Assembly (NCBI GenBank): GCA_016721735.1
Contig: JADKHM010000019.1
Coordinates: 124,001-188,000, forward strand
DNA length: 64,000 nucleotides
Direction of reading: 5' to 3'
DNA from: Flavobacterium sp.
GTDB lineage: Bacteria; Bacteroidota; Bacteroidia; Flavobacteriales; Flavobacteriaceae
Part shown: piece after piece, positions 49,575-56,893 of the stretch
Layout of the letters: every line of letters starts with the position of its first letter
How positions within the stretch are numbered: the stretch's first letter is position 1
Position numbers and translations under genes: made by a program
The notes under the pieces: generated by a model
The model's database searches: none
What the model saw: only the letters and a program-made list of their open reading frames with translations
Told to the model about the DNA's origin: nothing

Positions 49575-50204
49575 ATGATTAAAGTTTGTTTGGCAGATAA
49601 CTATCCGGTTGTACATTTCGGGATCAAATCCTATTTTAAAGATCACTCTGAAATTGCGATTGTTTCTAACGTTGGTAATTTTTCGATGGTGAAAGACGTA
49701 CTTTATACGAAAGAAATTGATGTATTGGTTTTAGACTTGGATTTAGATGGACTGTCGAGCATCTACGAATTGAAGGCCATTATTAGAAATTATACGAAGA
49801 CCAAAGTGATTGTTTTTAGTAGTTATTCGGAGCAAATTTATGCGCCAAACGCAATTAAAGCTGGTGTTGCTGGATATGTTCACAAAACCGCTAAAATTGA
49901 AACTCTCGGAATTGCTATCATACGTGTTTTTCAAGGTCAAACCATATTGAATGACACCATCAAGAAAAATCTTGCATTGATTGCTAAGCAAAACAAGAGC
50001 GAAAGATTGTATCGAAAACTTTCTAACCGCGAAATTGAGGTGTTGCGTTATTTGAGCAGTGGTAAGAAAAACAATGAAATTTCTTCTATTTTAGGTTTGA
50101 ATGAAAAAACTATCAGTACTTATAAACTACGGTTACTCACTAAATTAAACGTTACCAATTTGGTTGACTTGGTGAATAAAGCAAAAACGTTAGAAATCGT
50201 CTAA
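49575..50204 (+). CDS. LuxR/NarL-type response regulator (orphan)
   Basis: A 209-residue two-domain regulator. The receiver (1-120) has Asp54 as the likely phosphoacceptor (LVLDLDLDG), a reduced acidic pair (LADNYP, Asp8-Asn9), and Lys in GYVHKTAK. The C-terminal LuxR helix-turn-helix (about 145-205) contains LSNREIEVLRYLSSGKKNNE and LNEKTISTYKLRLLTKLNV. No histidine kinase gene is adjacent, so it is an orphan here. It converges on dnaG with the two stops overlapping by three bases and no terminator between them. Confidence 0.93.
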   Translation: MIKVCLADNYPVVHFGIKSYFKDHSEIAIVSNVGNFSMVKDVLYTKEIDVLVLDLDLDGLSSIYELKAIIRNYTKTKVIVFSSYSEQIYAPNAIKAGVAGYVHKTAKIETLGIAIIRVFQGQTILNDTIKKNLALIAKQNKSERLYRKLSNREIEVLRYLSSGKKNNEISSILGLNEKTISTYKLRLLTKLNVTNLVDLVNKAKTLEIV

Positions 50205-52177
50205 CTATAACGAGACAAAACTCTTCCTAGTTTTTTTGAAAACGAATTGATCAATCCATTATAATCCATGGTCATTCGTAATTGTTCTGAATTGTCTGCC
50301 TCGATTTCTTTTGATAAGGTATGCTTTAATTCTTCGACCAATTGACAAACCAAAAACCAACGAATACTTAAGATTGTTTCCGAAACATATTGGGCAGTTG
50401 TCACATCTTTCATCTTTACAAACACATTTCTACCTTCCCAATTGCTGAGTTCATTGAGTTCATTTTCCATAATGATGTTGGTCACTTCTTGGGCAAATTC
50501 TGGAGAAAGATGCATCAGGTAATCTTCTAAATTGAATACTTCATTTTGTAGAAAATACTGTATTAATTGATTGTAGATTCCCAAAAACATTGGGTTTGCC
50601 AATTCAATTTCGTCTTCTTGCAAACTCAAGTAAATTCGCTGAAAAACTTTATATTCTTTTCTTTCAGAAACTTCGTCTAGTTCGCCTTCTTCATTTGCCT
50701 TTAGAATGACATCTTCAAATTCTTCGGTTTTATCACCGTAAAGCAAAAGGATTTCAATAATTTTTCGTTCCAATTCGTAGAGCACATCTACCTTTTGAAC
50801 TGCAATTGGATTTTCGTTCTTGACAACCTCAAATGCTTTCTGTTCTTGTTTGACTTTTTTACCCGCTTCAGTCAGATCTTTTTGAACCAATTGCGCCAAC
50901 GTATTGAGCAGCACTTGTTCCGAAATATCCATGATGCGGGAACACTCTTGAATATAGATTTCTCTTTTGATTCGGTCTGGTATTTTAGAAATACTTGTCA
51001 CCATATCTCGAATCAGATCAGCTTTTTTGATGGGATCATTTTGGGCTTCATTCATGAGTAATGAAGCTTTAAATTGGATAAAATCCCTAGCATTTTCTTC
51101 TAAATACAACACCAAATCATCATACGAAGTTTTCTTGGCAAAACTGTCAGGATCTTCTCCTTCTGGGAAAGTACAAACGCGAACATTCATGCCTTCTTCC
51201 AAAATCAAATCGATTCCTCGGATGGAAGCGCGCAATCCTGCCGCGTCGCCGTCGTATAGAACGGTTATGTTTTTTGTAAGTCGATTGATCAAACGGATTT
51301 GATCTGGAGTCAGCGCCGTTCCTGAGGATGCAACAACGTTTTCAATTCCGGCTTGGTGAAATTGAATGACGTCGGTGTAACCTTCCACTAAAAAGCAGTT
51401 GTTTTGCTTGGCAATCGCTTGTTTGGCGTAATAAATGCCATACAACACTTTGCTTTTATGGTAAATTTCGCTTTCAGGAGAATTGACATATTTGGCGGCT
51501 TTTTTATCGTTGGTTAAAATTCGACCGCCGAAGCCTAAGATTCTGCCCGACATACTGTGAATGGGAAACATTACGCGACCTCTAAAACGGTCTATCAAAC
51601 GTTCTTCTTTGACAATCGTCAGTCCAACGCTTTCAAGGAATTCTAGTTTAAATCCTTTGCCCAGAGCTTCTTTTGATAAAGCGTCCCATTGTTCCGGAGA
51701 ATATCCTAAAGCGAACTTCTTGATGGTTTCGTTGGTAAAACCTCTTTCTTTAAAATAGGTATAACCGATGGCTTTGCCTTCATCAGAATTTAAGAGTGTG
51801 TCTTGAAAATAATTCTTAGCAAATTCAGACACCAAAAACATACTTTCCTTTATATCTGTATTGGCTTTCTCTTCTTGCGTTTGCTCGGTTTCTTCCAGCT
51901 CGATGTTGTATTTTCTGGCCAAATAACGAATTGCTTCTGGATAAGTAAAATGTTCGTGCTCCATCAAGAAAGCTACTGCATTTCCGCCTTTTCCGGAACT
52001 AAAATCTTTCCAGATTTGTTTGACTGGCGACACCATGAATGAGGGCGAACGTTCATCCGAAAATGGACTCAATCCTTTGAAGTTGCTTCCGGCACGTTTG
52101 AGTTGTACAAAATCGCCAATGACCTCTTCAACGCGAGCGGTTTCGAAAACGGTATCTATGGATGATTTTGAGATCAA
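50201..52177 (-). CDS. dnaG: DNA primase DnaG (zinc ligands replaced)
   Basis: Synthesises primers for replication. The order is an N-terminal CHC2-type domain (about 1-95), the Toprim polymerase core (CFLVEGYTDVIQFHQAG, then LYDGDAAG) and a C-terminal helicase-binding domain. The zinc domain keeps its fold motif (NFKGLSPFSDERSPSFMVSP, then WKDFSSGKGGNAVAF) but has Ser/Asp where other primases have the Cys/His ligands. No ATG fits: the TTG at 52177 gives ISKSSIDTVFETARVEEVIG, the usual flavobacterial start; a TTG at 52189 is the alternative. A -7 box lies at 52210-52217. Confidence 0.95.
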   Translation of the reverse strand: MISKSSIDTVFETARVEEVIGDFVQLKRAGSNFKGLSPFSDERSPSFMVSPVKQIWKDFSSGKGGNAVAFLMEHEHFTYPEAIRYLARKYNIELEETEQTQEEKANTDIKESMFLVSEFAKNYFQDTLLNSDEGKAIGYTYFKERGFTNETIKKFALGYSPEQWDALSKEALGKGFKLEFLESVGLTIVKEERLIDRFRGRVMFPIHSMSGRILGFGGRILTNDKKAAKYVNSPESEIYHKSKVLYGIYYAKQAIAKQNNCFLVEGYTDVIQFHQAGIENVVASSGTALTPDQIRLINRLTKNITVLYDGDAAGLRASIRGIDLILEEGMNVRVCTFPEGEDPDSFAKKTSYDDLVLYLEENARDFIQFKASLLMNEAQNDPIKKADLIRDMVTSISKIPDRIKREIYIQECSRIMDISEQVLLNTLAQLVQKDLTEAGKKVKQEQKAFEVVKNENPIAVQKVDVLYELERKIIEILLLYGDKTEEFEDVILKANEEGELDEVSERKEYKVFQRIYLSLQEDEIELANPMFLGIYNQLIQYFLQNEVFNLEDYLMHLSPEFAQEVTNIIMENELNELSNWEGRNVFVKMKDVTTAQYVSETILSIRWFLVCQLVEELKHTLSKEIEADNSEQLRMTMDYNGLINSFSKKLGRVLSRYS

Positions 52178-52209
52178 AGTATGTTGCAATTTGAAATTCA
52201 GGAAAGCGT

Positions 52210-52217
52210 CAAAGTTA
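52210..52217 (-). promoter_or_regulatory. -7 promoter box TAACTTTG for dnaG
   Basis: An exact TAnnTTTG match on the minus strand, 32 bases before the TTG start chosen for dnaG. Confidence 0.5.
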
Positions 52218-52232
52218 GGAATTTTTTGTGGA

Positions 52233-52278
52233 TGTTGGTTGTGAGTTGTCGGTTGTTGGTTGTTGGTTGTTGGTTGAG
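52233..52278. repeat. GTTGTCGGTTGTTGG phrase repeat upstream of dnaG
   Basis: Tandem GTTGTTGGTT words with slight variation, closely related to the run at 36731-36765 upstream of ftsW. Confidence 0.65.
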
Positions 52279-52306
52279 ATAAATGTTGATAGTAGTTGAT
52301 GTCTCT

Positions 52307-52409
52307 AGCCCTGATAGCAGCGGTATCTTTTTGCGCCGTTGTTTACTTCGTCAGTTCGCTCCGCTCGTGTGGCGTGAAAAATTTAGCGGATAGCAGGTTC
52401 CCGGCTCCT
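52307..52409 (+). repeat. dispersed stem-loop element, copy F (type 1 ends)
   Basis: 5' end AGCCCTGATAGCAGCGGTAT, 3' end TTTAGCGGATAGCAGG then CCCGGCTCCT (middle omitted). The outer stem is AGCC/GGCT plus CTG/CAG. The apical stem TTTTTGCGCC/GGCGTGAAAAA carries the same GTTGTTTACTTCGTCAGTTCG loop as copy D, 25 kb away. Confidence 0.8.
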
Positions 52410-52412
52410 CAT

Positions 52413-52439
52413 AAAAAAAGCACCTCTTTCGAAGTGCTT
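52413..52439 (-). terminator. terminator after the 52468 outer-membrane protein gene
   Basis: On the minus strand AAGCACTTC pairs with GAGGTGCTT around GAAA, followed by TTTTTAT. Confidence 0.85.
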
Positions 52440-52467
52440 CTTTGACATATAAACAAGGTTGAACATT

Positions 52468-53502
52468 TTAGTTGAAATCGAATCGGAGTCCAAGTGAGAC
52501 GTTGTTTTGATCGACCACATTGTTTCTGAACAATGGACTTAAATCGTATTTAGCATACAAACTCAACTCTTTATAACCAATATAAGCGCTGGCGCCGTAA
52601 ATCAAATCATTGACATTGTAATCTCCTTTTGATTTTTGTCTGACATCGTTGCCGTTTTCGTCTTCATAACACAAAATTTGTTTTGATTTGATGTTACCGC
52701 CGATGTAACCACCGAGTCCAACACGAAACGATTGATGCGTTCTGAAAATGGTTCTATCATCTTTTTGTGTTTTACCTGAAAAATCGAATTCTAAGTGCAT
52801 TGGAACAACCAAATAGACGTTTCTAAAACGGGAATCGCTGAGATGCGTTGCGCTAACTTCGAGATTGGTTTGGTTGCCATTTTCAACAAAATAGCGGTTT
52901 TCCGTTGGGCGTAAGTTGTTGTACATTAAGGACATTCCGTATTTGGCGTGCAGAAGATTGGTGTTTTTGAGAATACGCGTATTCCAAGTAACGCCCCATT
53001 CGTAGAAATGCGATCCCCAATAGCGATAATCGGAATTGGCTACGGCTTTGTTGGTCGCGAGATTGTTGAGACCGAAAGCGAATACGAACTGTGAGGTGGT
53101 TCTGCTTTCGCCATTTCTAAATTTATCTTTAACTTTCATGTTTGGAAAAGTAAAAGTGTATCTTCTGGTTGAATCTTCTTCTTTGATTTTTCCATCTACT
53201 TTTTCTTGCACTAAATCATTGAGCTGAACTTGCATTTCGGCGACACGCGTCTCGATATTTTTTGCACGAACCTCAGCCAATTTTGCTTTCTTTTCGTCGG
53301 CTTGTTCTTTGGTTATTTGGTTTTTTTCTAGTTCGATGTTGACTGCTTCGACTTCGTCTTTGAGTGCTAGTTTTTCTTCTTTGGTGATGCTTTCGATTTT
53401 AAAAGCGATGTTTCTGGCTCGAGATTCGAAGGTTTCTTGTCCATAAACTTGCGTTAAGAATAGGATTAAAATTCCGGCTAAATAAAAGGTAAAATTTCTC
53501 AT
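52468..53502 (-). CDS. outer-membrane beta-barrel protein with coiled-coil N-terminus
   Basis: A 344-residue protein with signal peptide MRNFTFYLAGILILFLTQVYG. Residues about 35-105 form a charged coiled coil (ALKDEVEAVNIELEKNQITK, then ETRVAEMQVQLNDLV). The rest is a barrel of alternating strands (FVFAFGLNNLATN, then FYEWGVTWNTRILKN, LYAKYDLSPLFRN) ending in VSLGLRFDFN with the terminal aromatic that marks outer-membrane barrels. It is the third gene after an ECF sigma factor and its anti-sigma-like partner, so it may be a target or sensor of that pair. Specific function unknown. Confidence 0.85.
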   Translation of the reverse strand: MRNFTFYLAGILILFLTQVYGQETFESRARNIAFKIESITKEEKLALKDEVEAVNIELEKNQITKEQADEKKAKLAEVRAKNIETRVAEMQVQLNDLVQEKVDGKIKEEDSTRRYTFTFPNMKVKDKFRNGESRTTSQFVFAFGLNNLATNKAVANSDYRYWGSHFYEWGVTWNTRILKNTNLLHAKYGMSLMYNNLRPTENRYFVENGNQTNLEVSATHLSDSRFRNVYLVVPMHLEFDFSGKTQKDDRTIFRTHQSFRVGLGGYIGGNIKSKQILCYEDENGNDVRQKSKGDYNVNDLIYGASAYIGYKELSLYAKYDLSPLFRNNVVDQNNVSLGLRFDFN

Positions 53503-53532
53503 GATTGTTACGTTTTTTGATTGATGATTGTT

Positions 53533-54246
53533 TTATTGTTGATTTCGATTGGCGAGTGCCACTTTTACGGTTTTATAATTTTTGTCGATTTTTCGGATTA
53601 CTTTCTCGCGAAAAGAAAGCTCTAGTTCGTTGTCGACTTCGGAAAGCAAATTGGAAGCATTTACTTTGATGGTCGGATTATTTGCTTTGGTTGTGACTTC
53701 GGCAATTTGTGATCCGTTGGTGATTGGATTTGGTGAAGTTTGGTTGATTTCATTCGTTTTTTGATTATTGATTGATTTTTCGATCTGTTGTTCTACAGAA
53801 TTTTTATTTGTGTTTGAAGATTGAGCGATTTGATTTTGGGGAACGTTAATTTGCTTATTGATTTTTTGAGAAGGTGAAATCGACGTGTTCTTTTTTGGCG
53901 TTGCCACTTGATTTTCAGCTACTACTTCGATTTCTTTTTGAATTTGAGCTCGAGTTTGTGTCTCACCATTTATGGAATCGTTTGTAGGTTTAGCCACATT
54001 ATTTTCTACAACTTCCGTTCTTTTCACATCTACTAATTCTGCTGGATTGCTAAAAAAGACGTATCCAATAGCTAAAAATCCGACGATGCTTGCTGCGATG
54101 TAAATCCAGTTATAGATTGGCTTTACTTTTTTCTCTTCTCCAACCGTTAACATAGCATCTAAACGATCCCAAGCAGCTGACGACGGATTGATTTCTCGTT
54201 GGTCAAGTTGACTTTTAAATTCTTTTTCCAATTTATTTAGTCCCAT
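53533..54246 (-). CDS. anti-sigma-factor-like membrane protein
   Basis: A 237-residue protein with a cytoplasmic N-terminus of about 45 residues (LEKEFKSQLDQREINPSSAA, WDRLDAML), one membrane span (about 47-67, IYIAASIVGFLAIGYVFF), and a periplasmic part of low-complexity Asn/Gln/Lys/Thr sequence ending in a basic helix (FREKVIRKIDKNYKTVKVAL). It overlaps the ECF sigma gene by 14 bases, the usual arrangement of a sigma/anti-sigma pair. No zinc HxxxCxxC motif is present, so it is not a ZAS-type anti-sigma; the call rests on topology and position. Confidence 0.75.
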   Translation of the reverse strand: MGLNKLEKEFKSQLDQREINPSSAAWDRLDAMLTVGEEKKVKPIYNWIYIAASIVGFLAIGYVFFSNPAELVDVKRTEVVENNVAKPTNDSINGETQTRAQIQKEIEVVAENQVATPKKNTSISPSQKINKQINVPQNQIAQSSNTNKNSVEQQIEKSINNQKTNEINQTSPNPITNGSQIAEVTTKANNPTIKVNASNLLSEVDNELELSFREKVIRKIDKNYKTVKVALANRNQQ

Positions 54247-54793
54247 TTTGGTGTGATTTTAACTTACTGATTTCGTTTTGCAAGATTCTTCTTGCGTGCG
54301 ACAATTGTGATTTGGATGTTCCTTCATTAATGGAAAGTAATTCAGCTATTTCTTGGTGTTTGTAACCTTCTATAGCGTACAAATTGAAAACCATCTTGTA
54401 TCCGTCTGGCAAAGTATCTATTAGAAACTGAATTTCCTCGACATTGAATTGACTCTCGGTTCCATTGGCGCTTTCTTCTTTATAACTTTCTTCTTCTAAA
54501 AAGCTAACTTTCTTGTTGGCTCTGATATAAGAAATACATTCGTTGACCATGATGCGGCGAATCCAACCTTCAAAACTGCCTTTATGTTCAAAATTCTTTA
54601 GGCTGGTAAACACCTTCATAAAGGCGGAAATCATAACGTCTTCTGCGTGATGAATATCTTTTACATATTGACGGCAAACACTTAACATTTTCGGAGCATA
54701 TTTAGAATAAATCAACTGTTGTGCTTGCCGATTGTTTTCGACTGCCAGTTGAATTCTGTTTTTCTCTTCTTGATGTAAATCGATTATTTTCAA
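54233..54793 (-). CDS. ECF-type RNA polymerase sigma factor (TTG start)
   Basis: A 186-residue sigma-70 family regulator with regions 2 and 4 only. Region 2 contains QQLIYSKYAPKMLSVCRQYV, EDVMISAFMKVFTSL and FEGWIRRIMVNECISYIR; region 4 contains IDTLPDGYKMVFNLYAIEGY and HQEIAELLSINEGTSKSQLS. No ATG fits the N-terminus. The TTG at 54793 yields KIIDLHQEEKNRIQLAVENN, close to related flavobacterial sigma factors. A TTG at 54832 also keeps the frame open, but a near-consensus -7 box just before it would leave no leader. It is coupled to the anti-sigma-like gene. Confidence 0.88.
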   Translation of the reverse strand: MKIIDLHQEEKNRIQLAVENNRQAQQLIYSKYAPKMLSVCRQYVKDIHHAEDVMISAFMKVFTSLKNFEHKGSFEGWIRRIMVNECISYIRANKKVSFLEEESYKEESANGTESQFNVEEIQFLIDTLPDGYKMVFNLYAIEGYKHQEIAELLSINEGTSKSQLSHARRILQNEISKLKSHQNGTK

Positions 54794-54918
54794 AACTTTT
54801 TGTAAAGTGTTACTGTTAGCATAGACGCACAAGTGTAGAAAATGGTTGCACGTTTCTTGAAAAAAAGTAAAAAAATTTTTTAATTTACTCTTTTACAGCG
54901 ATTTATAAATGAAAAAAA

Positions 54919-55896
54919 TTAGATTTTTCTTTCAATCACATAGTTAACCATCAATAACAGGGAAGATTTGTATTCGGAATCGGGGAATTTTTGTAGTAAT
55001 TGAATGGCTTCTTGCTGAAATTCGATCATTTTTTGTTCCGCGTACGCGAGTCCATTTTTGCTTTTAACGAAGGCAATAACTTCTTTAACGCGCTTTTTAT
55101 CTTTATTGTGGTTTTTGATGGAATTGATCAACCATGATTTCTCTTTGACACTACAATTATTGATTACATAAATTAACGGCAAAGTCATTTTTTGTTCCTT
55201 GATATCAATACCCGTTGGTTTTCCAATCGCGTCTTCCGTATAATCAAATAAATCATCTTTGATTTGAAAAGCCATACCAATCAATTCGCCAAACTTTCTC
55301 ATGGTTTCTACCTGTGCTTCATCCTCATTGACAGATTTGGCGCCAAGTGCACAACAAGACGCAATTAGCGTAGCTGTTTTCTTTCGAATAATTTCGTAAT
55401 AAATATCTTCGATGATGTCTAATCGACGGGCTTTTTCTATTTGAAGCAATTCCCCTTCGCTCATTTCTCGAACGGCGACTGAAATAATTTTAAGCAAATC
55501 AAAATCGCCATTATCAATAGAAAGTAACAATCCTTTTGAAAGTAAATAATCGCCGACTAAAACAGCAATCTTGTTTTTCCAAAGTGCATTAATAGAAAAG
55601 AATCCTCTTCTTCTGTTGCTATCATCAACAACGTCATCATGCACTAAAGTGGCTGTGTGAATTAGTTCAATGACGGAAGCACCGCGGTAGGTTCGTTCGT
55701 TGACCAAACCATTATTCAACATTTTAGCGGTAAGAAAAACAAACATGGGCCGCATTTGTTTTCCCTTTCGATTTACGATATAATAAGTAATTCTATTGAG
55801 CAGCGCCACCTTTGAAGTCATCGAATCGTAGAACTTTTTCTCAAAAAGTTCCATTTCTTGATGGATGGGCTGTTTTATTTGCGAGATGATATTCAT
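54919..55896 (-). CDS. polyprenyl diphosphate synthase
   Basis: A trans-isoprenyl chain elongation enzyme of 325 residues. The first Asp-rich motif is LVHDDVVDDSNRRRG and the second AFQIKDDLFDYTED, each with the metal-binding aspartates. GKQMRPMFVFLTAKM carries the isopentenyl-diphosphate-binding Arg. The size and motif context fit the octaprenyl/solanesyl class that makes quinone side chains; exact chain length cannot be read. It stands alone on the minus strand with a -7 box at 55904-55911. Confidence 0.95.
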   Translation of the reverse strand: MNIISQIKQPIHQEMELFEKKFYDSMTSKVALLNRITYYIVNRKGKQMRPMFVFLTAKMLNNGLVNERTYRGASVIELIHTATLVHDDVVDDSNRRRGFFSINALWKNKIAVLVGDYLLSKGLLLSIDNGDFDLLKIISVAVREMSEGELLQIEKARRLDIIEDIYYEIIRKKTATLIASCCALGAKSVNEDEAQVETMRKFGELIGMAFQIKDDLFDYTEDAIGKPTGIDIKEQKMTLPLIYVINNCSVKEKSWLINSIKNHNKDKKRVKEVIAFVKSKNGLAYAEQKMIEFQQEAIQLLQKFPDSEYKSSLLLMVNYVIERKI

Positions 55897-55903
55897 TGAA
55901 ATT

Positions 55904-55911
55904 CAAAGATA
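55904..55911 (-). promoter_or_regulatory. -7 promoter box TATCTTTG for the prenyl synthase
   Basis: An exact TAnnTTTG match ending seven bases before the ATG, leaving almost no leader. Confidence 0.5.
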
Positions 55912-56019
55912 GTATTAAGTTGTAGAGATTTAAAAGTTAAAATTTAATATTTTTACTAAAGGAATTAAACCATCTCTAAACGAGTAAGTCCAAAACCCAA
56001 ACTTTTAAAAATTGGAAAT

Positions 56020-56847
56020 ATGAAAACAAAAATTTTAGCCCTTGGTTTTATCGCCATCTTATTAATGGCAAGTTGCAGCAAGAATGAAAAAGAAACATCC
56101 TCTTCGATGAATTCAAGTGACATAGTCGCCAATGCAAAAATTGACAATATTGGTGACGATGTTGCGCAAATCGTAGACAGTCAATCAAACGCCACCGAAG
56201 CAGGAAGATACAGCAGTCTAACTTCTGGTTGTCTAACCGTAAGTACCTCTCAAAACGGCAGCACGTGGACAAGAACGTTAGATTACGGAACCACAAATTG
56301 TCTCTTAGACAATGGTAATTATGTAAGAGGGAAAATCATTATTACATTTCAAGATGATTTTGATGCAGCAACAAGAACTTTGAATTTTTCCTTTGAAAAT
56401 TTTTATCATAACGACCGACATGTTGAAGGAAATAGAACTGTGGTAAAAACCAGATTAGAAAATGGTCATATCAAAGCAGACATTGATCTAAACATGACAA
56501 TCACCAATCCAGATGGAAGAGTTTTTACGAGAACTGGGCATAGAATTAGAGAATACAATCCTGAATCCAACGAATTTTCGGTGACAGGAAGTTGGATGAC
56601 AACAAACCAATCAAACGGAGTAACGCATACAAATACAATTAGTGACGCATCACCATTGAGAATCGTTTATAGTTGTCAACAAGAACAAGGACAAAATCGT
56701 TATGAGATTGTAAGTGGCATAATTACCATTACAAAAAGTAATAGCAACAATACAGCTGTAATTGATTATGGAGATGGAGAATGCGACAATACTGGCACAA
56801 TTACCATAAATGGAGGTTCACCGATAACGTTCACTTTGAGAAATTAA
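56020..56847 (+). CDS. lipoprotein of unknown function with a repeated DYG-x(3-4)-C unit
   Basis: A 275-residue lipoprotein (MKTKILALGFIAILLMASCS, lipidated Cys19). Two related segments are visible: CLTVSTSQNGSTWTRTLDYG followed by TTNCLLDNGNYVRGKIIITF near the start (about 70-112), and ITITKSNSNNTAVIDYGDGE followed by CDNTGTITINGG at the end (about 235-268). Between them is a beta-rich domain with NFYHNDRHVEGNRTVVKTRL and FTRTGHRIREY. I have met such repeats in unnamed flavobacterial lipoproteins but know no function. It is a single-gene unit with its own terminator. Confidence 0.83.
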   Translation: MKTKILALGFIAILLMASCSKNEKETSSSMNSSDIVANAKIDNIGDDVAQIVDSQSNATEAGRYSSLTSGCLTVSTSQNGSTWTRTLDYGTTNCLLDNGNYVRGKIIITFQDDFDAATRTLNFSFENFYHNDRHVEGNRTVVKTRLENGHIKADIDLNMTITNPDGRVFTRTGHRIREYNPESNEFSVTGSWMTTNQSNGVTHTNTISDASPLRIVYSCQQEQGQNRYEIVSGIITITKSNSNNTAVIDYGDGECDNTGTITINGGSPITFTLRN

Positions 56848-56862
56848 GTAATAGAAAATCCC

Positions 56863-56893
56863 AAAAAAAGGTTCCAAAATGGAGCCTTTTTTT
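56863..56893. terminator. terminator between the 56020 lipoprotein and rlmN
   Basis: AAAAAAAGGTTCC pairs with GGAGCCTTTTTTT (one G-T pair), with A and T runs that suit both convergent genes. It touches the rlmN stop codon. Confidence 0.85.
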
